Below, piece by piece: positions 55,450 to 63,878 of a DNA stretch of 64,000 bases (its first letter is position 1; each line of letters begins with the position of its first letter). The translations under genes were made by a program, and so were the position numbers. The stretch comes from Variovorax paradoxus (GTDB lineage: Bacteria > Pseudomonadota > Gammaproteobacteria > Burkholderiales > Burkholderiaceae_C). The stretch is from positions 802,501-866,500 of the forward strand of contig CP063167.1 of NCBI GenBank assembly GCA_016806145.1. Reading direction: 5' to 3'. Under the pieces are notes generated by a model, which was given only the letters and a program-made list of their open reading frames with translations, made no database searches and was not told the origin of the DNA.

Positions 55450-56663
55450 CACTTCGCCTTGGCGGCCACGACCAGCGGGCAGTCGCTCTGGGGCAGAGGG
55501 ATGTAGGCCTCGCTCGCAGGAATGACGGCGGAGATCTTGTAGTAGTCCCATGCGGCTTTGGATTCAGTCTTGGACTTCACCGTGACCAGGAGGAAGTCGT
55601 GCGCCAATTTGCCATCGTCACGCAATGTGGCGTTTTTCGCGTACATGTCGTTCACCGGCGTCTTGCGCATCTGCGCGGCCACCGCATCGGTCGCATCGGT
55701 CTTGATGGCGAGCACGGACTTGAGGTAGTGCGTAGTGGCGGAGTACATGCCAGCTTGCGACTCGGTGGGCATGGCCTTGTGCCGCTCGAAGAATCGGCGC
55801 GCGAACGCGCGCGTGTCGTCGTTGCGATCCCAGTACCAAGCGGAGGTGCCGGACAGGCCCTGCATCACATCGATACCGGCCGCGTGAACATCGGTGATCG
55901 ACAGCAACAGCGAGACGGGGCGCTGCTTGCCGTCCTGCATGCCGAACTCCTTCCATTGCTTCATCGAGTTCACCAACTGCGCGCCGGCATTGGCAAAGGC
56001 GACGACCTTCGCACTGGATGCCTGGGCCTGCAGTAGAAAGGAGCTGTAGTCCGAGGTGCCCATGGGATGGAAGACCTCGCCCACGACCTTACCGCCGCTG
56101 GCGTTAACGAAATTCTTGGCTTCCTGCACCATGTTCTTGCCGAATGCGAAATCGGCCGCCACGAAGTACCAGCTGTCTTGCCCGGCCTTGGTCAGGGTGC
56201 GGGCGGGACCGGAGACCAGCGCGTAGGAGTCGTGCACCCATGAGAAGCCTGTCTTGGCACACTGCTTGCCGGTCAGTTCGGTCGTGCCAACGATGCCGTA
56301 CAGCGCAATCTTGTTCTTTTCCTTGATGACGGACTGCACGCCCAGCGCCACTGCAGAATTGGCGATGTCGAGCACGGCATCCACCTTGTCCACGTCAAAC
56401 CAGCGCTTGACGATGGTCAGCCCTACGTCGGGCTTGTTTTGATGGTCGGCGACCAGCACTTCGACCTTCGTGTCGCCAAGCTGTGCCTTCATGTCCTCCA
56501 CGGCCATGCGCACCGCAAGCGCGGAACCCGGGCCAGTCAGCGCGGCGTATGGACCGGACTGGTCGTTGATGACCCCCAAGCGGACGACGCCGTCCGAGAT
56601 CTGTGCAAAGGATGGCAGCGCTGTGAGCAATGCGGCCGCGAGGGTGCAGGTACGGAGTGTCAT
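55449..56663 (-). CDS. livK: ABC importer periplasmic binding protein, LivK type
   Basis: 404 residues with signal peptide MTLRTCTLAAALLTALPSFA (cleavage after Ser-Phe-Ala). Type-I periplasmic fold: VVRLGVINDQSGPYAALTGPGS, VEVLVADHQNKPDVGLTIVKRW, SWYFVAADFAFGKNMVQEA. The family covers amino acids, amides and aromatic acids. By context the ligand may be an N-formyl amino acid, a related amide or an isonitrile. Confidence 0.92.
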   Translation of the reverse strand: MTLRTCTLAAALLTALPSFAQISDGVVRLGVINDQSGPYAALTGPGSALAVRMAVEDMKAQLGDTKVEVLVADHQNKPDVGLTIVKRWFDVDKVDAVLDIANSAVALGVQSVIKEKNKIALYGIVGTTELTGKQCAKTGFSWVHDSYALVSGPARTLTKAGQDSWYFVAADFAFGKNMVQEAKNFVNASGGKVVGEVFHPMGTSDYSSFLLQAQASSAKVVAFANAGAQLVNSMKQWKEFGMQDGKQRPVSLLLSITDVHAAGIDVMQGLSGTSAWYWDRNDDTRAFARRFFERHKAMPTESQAGMYSATTHYLKSVLAIKTDATDAVAAQMRKTPVNDMYAKNATLRDDGKLAHDFLLVTVKSKTESKAAWDYYKISAVIPASEAYIPLPQSDCPLVVAAKAK

Positions 56664-56692
56664 GGGGCTTCCTTCGAGATGTGGGTTCGAGA

Positions 56693-57391
56693 TCAGGGAA
56701 TAGTGGCGAGCCGGCGCGCGGCCTGTGCAATCTGCGGTTCAGCCACGTCCCGCAGCCATGCCGCCGGCACCGCACGCGCCCGTGCGACGCGATCGGCCCC
56801 GGCCTTTTCCGGTGAGCCGCTGTCCAGCGGTGGCTGAGGGTCGTACTCGAGGCCCAACTGAATCATTCGCGCTGCTTCTTCCCCGGCCAGTTCGGTGGCC
56901 AAGGTAAAAGCGAAATCGATGCCAGAGGTCACCCCGGCGCCTGAAAGGCGGTTACGGTCACGCACCACGCGCGCAGCCACAGGCTCGGCGCCGAACTGCG
57001 TCAGGTAATGCCGCCACATCCAGTGGCAGGTTGACCGGTAACCCTGCAGCAGCCCCGCCGCGCCCAGCAGCAGTGAGCCGTTGCAGACAGATGTGACGTA
57101 GCGCGCGCTGGCGCCCTGCTGGCGCAGGAAGGCCAGCGTCTCTGCATCATTGATCTGCCCGACAACGCCCATACCACCAGGCACGCACAGCACGTCCAGG
57201 GGCGGGCAATCCGCAAAGCTGGTGGTCGGGTTGAGGCTGAAGCCCACGTCTGTCTTCAGGGGTTCGAGCGTCTTCCACGCCAGGTGGACCCGGGCACCCG
57301 GCACGCGGCTGAGCACCTGCGCAGGGCCGGTGAGGTCGAGCTGCGTGACATCGGGGAAGACCAGAAATCCAATCTGCAGAGGGTTTGTCAT
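56693..57391 (-). CDS. inhA: isonitrile hydratase (InhA-type DJ-1/PfpI protein)
   Basis: 232 residues from ATG at 57391. Strong match to the isonitrile hydratase pattern: LQIGFLVFPDVTQLDLTGPAQVLS, TTSFADCPPLDVLCVPGG, nucleophile C103 in RYVTSVCNGSLLLGAAGLLQG, and GAGVTSGIDFAFTLATEL. Known enzymes hydrate isonitriles to N-substituted formamides. It is the first gene of the minus-strand importer operon (29 bp before livK) and is divergent from a GlxA-type regulator. A longer in-frame start at 57604 overlaps that regulator gene and is rejected. Confidence 0.85.
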   Translation of the reverse strand: MTNPLQIGFLVFPDVTQLDLTGPAQVLSRVPGARVHLAWKTLEPLKTDVGFSLNPTTSFADCPPLDVLCVPGGMGVVGQINDAETLAFLRQQGASARYVTSVCNGSLLLGAAGLLQGYRSTCHWMWRHYLTQFGAEPVAARVVRDRNRLSGAGVTSGIDFAFTLATELAGEEAARMIQLGLEYDPQPPLDSGSPEKAGADRVARARAVPAAWLRDVAEPQIAQAARRLATIP

Positions 57392-57440
57392 GAATCTGTT
57401 GTAGGCGTCGTGTTGATGGCGAATTGTTGGAGCCGTCAGC

Positions 57441-57479
57441 TTTGGCGTAAATGACAAACGCAGGCTAATATCCGCCAAA
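57441..57479. promoter_or_regulatory. split inverted repeat between inhA-like and glxA-like genes
   Basis: TTTGGCG (57441-57447) and CGCCAAA (57473-57479) are exact inverted copies 25 bases apart in the 87-bp divergent intergenic region; the second arm ends at the first base of the regulator's start codon. Suits autorepression by a dimeric AraC/GlxA-type regulator. Confidence 0.35.
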
Positions 57480-58534
57480 TGTCTGACCCGCTGAACGTTG
57501 CGATCCTGACCTTTCCGGGCTGCCAAGTGCTGGACGTGACGGGTCCGGCGATGGTGTTCGAGGCGGGCAACGACGCGCTGGGCAAGGCCCACTACAAGGT
57601 GCACATCCTTTCGGCCGACGGCGGAACCGTGCAGACCAGCAGCGCCGTGGCCATGGTGACCCGGCCGGTCCAGGAGCTGCCCGCCAGTGAGGTCGACACC
57701 TTGCTGATCGCCGGCGGCGATGATTCGGGCCTGCAGCAGTTAGTGGCCATCGATGCCGTGCGCAGATGGGCCGTCAAGGCAAGCAGGAGCGCGCGCCGCT
57801 ACGGTTCCATCTGCACCGGCACCTTCGCGCTGGCACATTTCGGCCTGCTAGAGGGAAAGCGCGTGGCCACCCATTGGTCGGCCTGTGGCAACCTTGCCGA
57901 GCGCTGCCCTGGGGTATCCGTTGACACCAACGCGCTGTTCGTCAACGATGGGCGCCTGTGGACCTCCGCTGGCGTTACCACGGGCATCGACATGAGCCTG
58001 GAAATGGTGGCCGCAGACCTGGGCAATGCCGTCGCCCACGTGATCGCCAAGCGCTTGGTGCTTTATGCGCGCCGGCCCGGCTACCAATCGCAGTTCAGTC
58101 CGGTGCTGACAGCGCAGTCGCATGCCGATGCACCCTTCGCAGCTCTGATCGACTGGATGCGCGAGAACCTCACGCAGCAGCTGGACGTGCCGCGCCTGGC
58201 CGAGAGAGTGGCAATGTCCGAGCGCACCTTTTTACGCCGCTTCACCAAAAGTACGGGCGAGACGCCCGCGCATTTCGTCGAGACGCTGCGGCTGGACCAG
58301 ACACGCAACCTGCTCGCGGCCGGCATGTCACTGAAAGAGATCGCGGCGCGCACAGGCTACCTCACGGGCGCACAGCTGTCCAAAGCCTTCGAGCGGCGCT
58401 TCGGCATGACACCGCTGCTGTTCCGCGAACTGCATTGCCGCACGCAAGCGGCGTCGCGGCCGGATGGCAAAAGTACGAACTACGCGCAGGATCCCGCGGC
58501 ACAAGGAGTGCTGGCAAGCCAGCGTGTTGTCTGA
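57479..58534 (+). CDS. GlxA-type AraC-family regulator with DJ-1 domain
   Basis: 351 residues. The N-terminal DJ-1/PfpI domain (about 5-185: VAILTFPGCQVLDVTGPAMVFEAGND, GSICTGTFALAHFGLLEGKR with the cysteine at about 105) is followed by an AraC helix-turn-helix pair (about 220-320: NLTQQLDVPRLAERVAMSERTFLRRFTKSTGETPAHF, SLKEIAARTGYLTGAQLSKAFERRFG). The sensing domain is of the same fold as the two hydratases it probably controls, so it may bind the same or a related ligand. Confidence 0.93.
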   Translation: MSDPLNVAILTFPGCQVLDVTGPAMVFEAGNDALGKAHYKVHILSADGGTVQTSSAVAMVTRPVQELPASEVDTLLIAGGDDSGLQQLVAIDAVRRWAVKASRSARRYGSICTGTFALAHFGLLEGKRVATHWSACGNLAERCPGVSVDTNALFVNDGRLWTSAGVTTGIDMSLEMVAADLGNAVAHVIAKRLVLYARRPGYQSQFSPVLTAQSHADAPFAALIDWMRENLTQQLDVPRLAERVAMSERTFLRRFTKSTGETPAHFVETLRLDQTRNLLAAGMSLKEIAARTGYLTGAQLSKAFERRFGMTPLLFRELHCRTQAASRPDGKSTNYAQDPAAQGVLASQRVV

Positions 58535-59356
58535 AGGTGTCCACCAGTAGTGCCTTTCTCAATTGGGTAGGTGGAGGGCCCCGATGCTTCAACGTGGGAG
58601 GCAAATGACCAGGAGCTTGCTCACGAAGGCTGCTCGCTGGCTCTAAAAGCTTGTCCAAAGATGGGCGTGGGCGGAGCATTGAGATCTTCCGACGGATCGA
58701 TGTAGAGGGACTGGGCAAAGGGCTTGAAGCCCTGGTGCAGCGGGTGCGACGGCCGCGCGACCGGCTACAGTCGGCCAGATGCCGACCTTCGCTGCGACCC
58801 CTCAGTTTCAAAGCTCATATCCAACTCCATTCGGTGCCTCTCCCGGGATAAGGCGGCCTCTCAGGCAAAAGTGCTTGCCCTGAAGTTTGCAAAGTCCAGC
58901 GGAATGTAAGGTTCGCTCCTGGACATCCAGCCTGACCGTGTGCTGAGCGAGCGCGAGGGAAAGACACCGAGCATGGGTCCGCCGTCCTCACGTCGTTACA
59001 CACGGGCGCCGAGCTCGACAGTCCGACGGTCTTGCTTGTGGACCTAAGCGCTCAGAGGCTCGCGTTCAACGCATGAGGCGGCAGGCAGAATGCGGCCGAA
59101 AGTGGTCGGTCGCTAGCTCGGCCAAACTGGCTCGCTGCGACACTCGCACTTCTGAGAATGCCAACCGAGCCAAAATGTACGAGCTGCGACCTTAGGCTCT
59201 CCATCGGCGGCTACTTCACCAGTCCTAAGGACGACTTGAGCGACAGAAGTCTCGTTCCTTGTGGAGCGTGCGGGACGCAACACTCGGTCAAGCATGGGTA
59301 CACTGCCAAGCAATTGCAGTTCTGGTAGCCATCAACAAGTTCCATTGCCGCATTGC
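58535..59356. other. gene-poor stretch with a possible coding remnant
   Basis: No complete gene. On the minus strand, 58621 to about 58762 holds a protein-like C-terminal fragment (SLYIDPSEDLNAPPTPIFGQ, then AFRASEQPS and stop) cut off upstream by an in-frame amber codon. The rest has only overlapping short frames. Confidence 0.4.
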
Positions 59357-61306
59357 TCAGGACTCCACCTGATCGCGAAGCTGATCGAAACTCAAGATCC
59401 GCCCGGCGAGCGCACTCGCGGCAACAGTCGATGGACTCCCTAACCAAAGCGCGCCAGGCCCTGAGCGCCCGGGGAAATTGCGATTGATCGCGCTGATGGT
59501 GATCTGCTCGGCCCGCTCGGATGCACCGGGCCCCGCATTGATGCAAGCACCACAACCCGGATCGACAAGCTGGACCCCGAGGTCCTTGAACAACTGTACG
59601 AACCCTGCTTGCTCACTTCGACGCCTAACGTCCTGGCTGCCGAACTGTAGGAAGAACTGAACCCCGGATGCGATCCGCAGTCCGCGCTCGACGCCCCAAG
59701 CGAGTACTTCGTGATAAGCCGCGATGTCCTCGAACTTGCCGCCGGTGCAAGATCCACCATAGGCAATGTCCACCGGGACGGCGGCCTCCAGAGAAGAGAC
59801 TGGAACGCCCTGACCTGGGTCTCCAGGCAGTGCAACCATCGGCGTGAGGCTGGAACAGTCGACGACGATCTCGTGGGCATACAGTGCCTCTGCATCGCTG
59901 TGCATCCAATCTTCCAAGACAAAATCCACGCCCCGGCGCTCGCGCAGAAATCTCACCGTCTCATCGTCCGGGGCGATCAGGCCGGTCATTCCGCCGATCT
60001 CGGCCACCATGTTGGTCAGCGTCGCTCGGGCATCGGTGGTCATGTGCAACACGGCCTCTCCGCAGTACTCGAAGACTAGGCCGACAAGAGCGCCGCTCTT
60101 GATCTCGTCGAGCTGCAGCAAATGCAGGACGACATCCTTGGCATCGACGTGGGCGTTGAGGCGACCGTCGAGCCTGACGCGGCATACTTTGGGCGTGGCT
60201 ACTCTTACGTCGCCGGTGATCCAGGCATTGGCCATCTCAGTCGCTCCGACGCCGAACGCGAACGCGCCGAGCGCTCCACAGTGCGGCGTGTGCGAGTCGG
60301 TGCCAATTGCCACTTGTCCCGGCAAGACGTAGCGCTCGGTCATGATCGAGTGGCAGATACCTTCGGCGCCGCTGCGGCCCGGGGCGTGGTGGTGAAGCTG
60401 TACGCCATAGCGCTCGCAGAATTTGTGCTGCATGACGCCCATGGCCATCGCGGAGTCGAGCAGTCCCATTGCTCGTTTTTCGGCCGACATCGTCTGCGGC
60501 ACGTAGACGAGATGGTCAGCGAAGCATTTGATGGACGAGACATCGTGCAGCTGCACTCGGGAGCCCATGGCCTTCTCCATGAACGCAGCACACATGCCTG
60601 TCACGTAGTCATGGGAGTAGCGCCAGTCGACGCGAAGGAAATGAATCTGCTGACTGGCTTCAGCACCCGCCGAAGCGCTGAGCGCTGAACGTGCCATGAT
60701 TTTTTCGACAAAGCTCATGGGCTTCATTGGGAGTTCGGCTCGGGGTAATTCAATCTGGCCGTTCTGACGCGCTTTGGTGAAATTGAAGAGCCCTCCACGC
60801 CAGAGGATTTCAGTCGTGACCGAGTCGAGGCCTTCGACGAGCTCGGCAACAGGGATTTCTTCTCCTGCCTGAATGCGATCGATCAGTGCAAAGTCATTTG
60901 AGGTGTAGATCCCTAGGTTGTGGCAGTTCTGACGGTAGATGCGCTCAAACTTTTTTGCGATCACAAGGCGGATTCCTGCCACGCGCTCCGCGTAAGGACT
61001 TGCCTCTCGCGAGGATCCTTTTCCATAGCGGGCGCCGGCGACTGTGACCGTGAAGCCACCGCGTTTCACGTCATCGGCCTGAACCGGTCGCCTGCCGCCG
61101 CACGTCAATCCGACGTAGGGGTAGCGTCCCAAGGTTTCGTCGACGTAGAAGCACGTCCAGCCCGGCGTGATTTCATCGGTCGACACATCGTCGCGCAGCT
61201 TCCCGGCCTCTGCAAGGCGGAGATCTTCGCCTTGGAGCTGCCGCTCGATAAGGTGGGGATCCTCAGCCAGGAAGAGGATTCGGCCGGAGAAATTTATCTT
61301 TTCCAT
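59357..61306 (-). CDS. aconitase-superfamily hydro-lyase, LeuD-LeuC fusion with swivel domain first
   Basis: 649 residues. The N-terminal part (about 1-200) is the swivel domain (LeuD-like: RYGKGSSREASPYAERVAGIRLVIAKKFERIYRQN). The rest is the three-domain [4Fe-4S] catalytic core with likely cluster cysteines in GGSCTGGKFED and DPGCGACINAGPG, and HHHAPGRSGAEGICHSIM upstream. Classical aconitases and LeuC/LeuD have the swivel last or separate. It reversibly dehydrates a hydroxy-di- or tricarboxylate; the substrate cannot be told. It is downstream of a Bug receptor on the same strand. Confidence 0.88.
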   Translation of the reverse strand: MEKINFSGRILFLAEDPHLIERQLQGEDLRLAEAGKLRDDVSTDEITPGWTCFYVDETLGRYPYVGLTCGGRRPVQADDVKRGGFTVTVAGARYGKGSSREASPYAERVAGIRLVIAKKFERIYRQNCHNLGIYTSNDFALIDRIQAGEEIPVAELVEGLDSVTTEILWRGGLFNFTKARQNGQIELPRAELPMKPMSFVEKIMARSALSASAGAEASQQIHFLRVDWRYSHDYVTGMCAAFMEKAMGSRVQLHDVSSIKCFADHLVYVPQTMSAEKRAMGLLDSAMAMGVMQHKFCERYGVQLHHHAPGRSGAEGICHSIMTERYVLPGQVAIGTDSHTPHCGALGAFAFGVGATEMANAWITGDVRVATPKVCRVRLDGRLNAHVDAKDVVLHLLQLDEIKSGALVGLVFEYCGEAVLHMTTDARATLTNMVAEIGGMTGLIAPDDETVRFLRERRGVDFVLEDWMHSDAEALYAHEIVVDCSSLTPMVALPGDPGQGVPVSSLEAAVPVDIAYGGSCTGGKFEDIAAYHEVLAWGVERGLRIASGVQFFLQFGSQDVRRRSEQAGFVQLFKDLGVQLVDPGCGACINAGPGASERAEQITISAINRNFPGRSGPGALWLGSPSTVAASALAGRILSFDQLRDQVES

Positions 61307-61321
61307 GTGTTCCCGATCTGA

Positions 61322-62305
61322 CTATTCGACAAGCCTCACGTTGGCGTCACGGACGATACCTTCGCGCTGTTTCCTCTCGGACTTCATTCGCTCGGCGAAG
61401 ACCTTGGGCGATCCTCCTGTGGGTGTGAGGCCCAGTTCCGAGAGTTTGCTGCTGACAATTGGACGCTTCATCGCCTCGTTGAAAGCTTCATTCAGCTTGG
61501 CCACAACCGCCGGCGGCGTACTGGCAGGTGCCATCAAGCTGTAGCTGACGAGCATGTCTGTGCCTTTGAGGGTCTGCCCGATTGGAGATAGCTGCGGTAG
61601 CGGTGCATAGGGCTGCGTCGACGCCACCCCGATCAGCTTGATTCGACCCGCGCTCAACATAGGTTGCGCGGTTGAAACCAGGGTGATGAGCGAATCGATC
61701 TGCTTGCCGGCTAAGTCGCCAAGGGCCGCGCCCGCACCCCGGTATGGCACATGATTCAACGGCGCCTTGGTAGCTTTGCTGATGAGCTCTCCGAGCAGAT
61801 GATGGTCGGTGCCGATCCCAGGAGTCCCGAAGCTGAGCGGCTTAGGGCTCGATCTAGCCCACGCAAGAAAGCTGGGGAAATCGTTCGCTGGCGATTCATT
61901 GTTGATGGCGATCACCAGCGGGGCCTCGGCGAGATGCACCACTGGAGTCAGGGCAGATATTGCTTCTTCAGCTTTCTTCCCGTACAGCGCTGGGTTGATG
62001 GCGTACAAGCTGTCTGTTGCGAGAAGTAGGGTGTATCCATCTGCAGGTGCCTTCGCTACCAGGCTCGTGCCGACCAAGCCGCCAGCCCCCGACCGGTTGT
62101 CTACGATGATGGATTGCTTGAGCAACTCCCCGACGACGTTCCCTAGCACACGTGCGAGGATGTCGGCGCTTCCTCCCGTCGCAAAGGGCACGACGAGCGT
62201 GATCGGCTTTGCGGGATAGGTCTCTTCCGCCGGTGCAGGCATTGCAACTGCCGCCAAGCTGCAAGCAAGTGAGCCGACAGCGATGACCTTTAAAGGAACT
62301 GGCAT
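61322..62305 (-). CDS. Bug/TctC-family periplasmic solute receptor
   Basis: 327 residues with signal peptide (KVIAVGSLACSLAAVAMPAPA). Bug motifs KPITLVVPFATGGSADILARVLG, IIVDNRSGAGGLVGTSLVAK and HVPYRGAGAALGDLAG. It sits 15 bp before the aconitase-like gene (operon) and is divergent from a LysR gene. It probably captures the dicarboxylate or tricarboxylate that the hydro-lyase uses. Confidence 0.94.
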   Translation of the reverse strand: MPVPLKVIAVGSLACSLAAVAMPAPAEETYPAKPITLVVPFATGGSADILARVLGNVVGELLKQSIIVDNRSGAGGLVGTSLVAKAPADGYTLLLATDSLYAINPALYGKKAEEAISALTPVVHLAEAPLVIAINNESPANDFPSFLAWARSSPKPLSFGTPGIGTDHHLLGELISKATKAPLNHVPYRGAGAALGDLAGKQIDSLITLVSTAQPMLSAGRIKLIGVASTQPYAPLPQLSPIGQTLKGTDMLVSYSLMAPASTPPAVVAKLNEAFNEAMKRPIVSSKLSELGLTPTGGSPKVFAERMKSERKQREGIVRDANVRLVE

Positions 62306-62382
62306 TTTTGTCTCCGTCTTTCTGTGGGAGAGACAACTCTAGATTGCCCTACAGGCCGGGAGATGGCATTTCGTGCATAGTG

Positions 62383-62399
62383 TTTTCCGAAAGGGAAAA
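62383..62399. promoter_or_regulatory. short inverted repeat before lysR start
   Basis: TTTTCC and GGAAAA separated by GAAAG, ending 3 bp before the LysR start codon in the 97-bp divergent region. Could be an autoregulatory site, or simply overlap the ribosome site. Confidence 0.25.
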
Positions 62400-62402
62400 T
62401 TC

Positions 62403-63302
62403 ATGCGATCAGACTTCGACCCGTACACGCTTCGCCTTTTTCTTTCTGTGTGCGAGGAGGGAAGCATCGTCAGGTGCGCAGACCGTGAGGCTACTGTGGC
62501 GTCTGCAGTCAGCAAGCGAATGGCTTCGCTGGAAAGCCAGGTTGGACTTACCCTGTTGCGCCGCGGCGCTCGAGGAATGGAGGCAACGGAAGCCGGCCAA
62601 GCGCTCGCACGGCACGCCCGGGAGGTGCTAGGCAGCATGGAGCGAATGCGCACCGCAATGTCCGACCTGGCTCATGGCGGCGAAGGAAGCGTGACCATCC
62701 TCTCCGGCCTAGCGCCCCTTTCTAGCAGCCTGCCTCAGGACATCGTCACCGTGCTTCAACAACACCAGTCACTCAAGATTCGACTGAAGCAGGCTGCGTC
62801 CACCGAAATGGTACGTCTTGTGCGCGAGGGGAGCGCTGACCTAGGCATCTGCTGGGATGCTGCCGACCTTTCCGAACTGGAGGCAATTCCCTATCGCGAA
62901 GACCATGCCTGCGTGGTGGTGCAGAACCGTCATCCACTCTCGCGGCGAAGCTCAGTCGCGTTCAGCGAGACCTTGGACTATGAGCACATTAGCGCAATGC
63001 CAGGCAGCATGATGGAAATCATGCTACGCCGGTATGCTGCGGTAACAGGCAAGAGCATTGCCGCCCACATCGAGGTGCAAAGCTTCGAGGCAGTGGTGCG
63101 CATTGCGGCGGCCGGGTTCGGGGTCGCAATCTTGACTGCGGAGGTCGCGGAGCCATTCGCGAGGGATCTTCCTGTCAAGCTCATACCTCTTTCGGATCAG
63201 TGGGCGCGGCGACGCTTCGTCATTTGCTTTCGAAAGGAGCCTTATGTATCTCGCGCTGCACTGCTGGTGGCAGAAGCGTTGCGGCAGCGGCTCACCGAGT
63301 AA
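62403..63302 (+). CDS. LysR-family regulator
   Basis: 299 residues from ATG at 62403. HTH about 8-65 (LRLFLSVCEEGSIVRCADREATVASAVSKRMASLESQVG) and a LysR effector domain starting near residue 90 (GSVTILSGLAPLSSSLPQDIV). Divergent from the Bug/aconitase-like operon, its likely target, as is usual for LysR regulators of carboxylate uptake. Confidence 0.92.
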   Translation: MRSDFDPYTLRLFLSVCEEGSIVRCADREATVASAVSKRMASLESQVGLTLLRRGARGMEATEAGQALARHAREVLGSMERMRTAMSDLAHGGEGSVTILSGLAPLSSSLPQDIVTVLQQHQSLKIRLKQAASTEMVRLVREGSADLGICWDAADLSELEAIPYREDHACVVVQNRHPLSRRSSVAFSETLDYEHISAMPGSMMEIMLRRYAAVTGKSIAAHIEVQSFEAVVRIAAAGFGVAILTAEVAEPFARDLPVKLIPLSDQWARRRFVICFRKEPYVSRAALLVAEALRQRLTE

Positions 63303-63408
63303 GCGGCTTTATCGAATGCTAGGGTCACTGCGAGTCTTCTGGCCGCTCGCGCGGACGTCGCATTAGAGCCGGAAGTTTCGCTAGCGACCGCCCACGGCTG
63401 CAGCTCGT

Positions 63409-63680
63409 CTATGCGGTTGATGGGAGATCGGCGATGCGCTCGAGCACGTGGCGTAGGTAGGCCTGTGGGTCAATACTGGCGAGCTTGGCCGAGCTTATCA
63501 AGGTGTAGATCACCACAGCGCTGATCCCGCCGTTGTCCGAGCCGAGGTGCAGCAATTTCTTGCGTCCGATCGCGACGTCGCGCAGCGCGCTCTGCGGCGT
63601 TGTTGTGGGCCTCGACTCGACCCTCGGTCACGAAGCGCGTCAGCGCCATCCAGTTGCTCAGCAAGTAAGGGCCCGAAGCA
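63409..63680 (-). pseudogene. IS66-type transposase C-terminal remnant
   Basis: Two frames together match the end of an IS66 TnpC. One gives LLSNWMALTRFVTEGRVEAHNNAAERA (the NNAAER block). The other gives SDNGGISAVVIYTLISSAKL and DPQAYLRHVLERIADLPS, ending at 63409. At least one frameshift separates them and the N-terminal part is missing. It is of a different IS66 subgroup from the intact element at 9901-14140. Region 63681-63878 has no supported gene. Confidence 0.85.
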
Positions 63681-63878
63681 GCTGTAAGGCGTGCTCTGAA
63701 CCGAACATTCAGCGAGCGTCCGCTTTCGAGAACCTCGTATGTCGGCTATGGGCCCGTATGCGACACTCGAGCCACCGATCGTACTGCCCGAGACCGGACA
63801 CTCGTGACAGTCAGCTGCTGCCGACTGAGGATACCGCCCAAGAACTCCGCAGTGTTGCATCTGGAATTGGCGCGTGCA

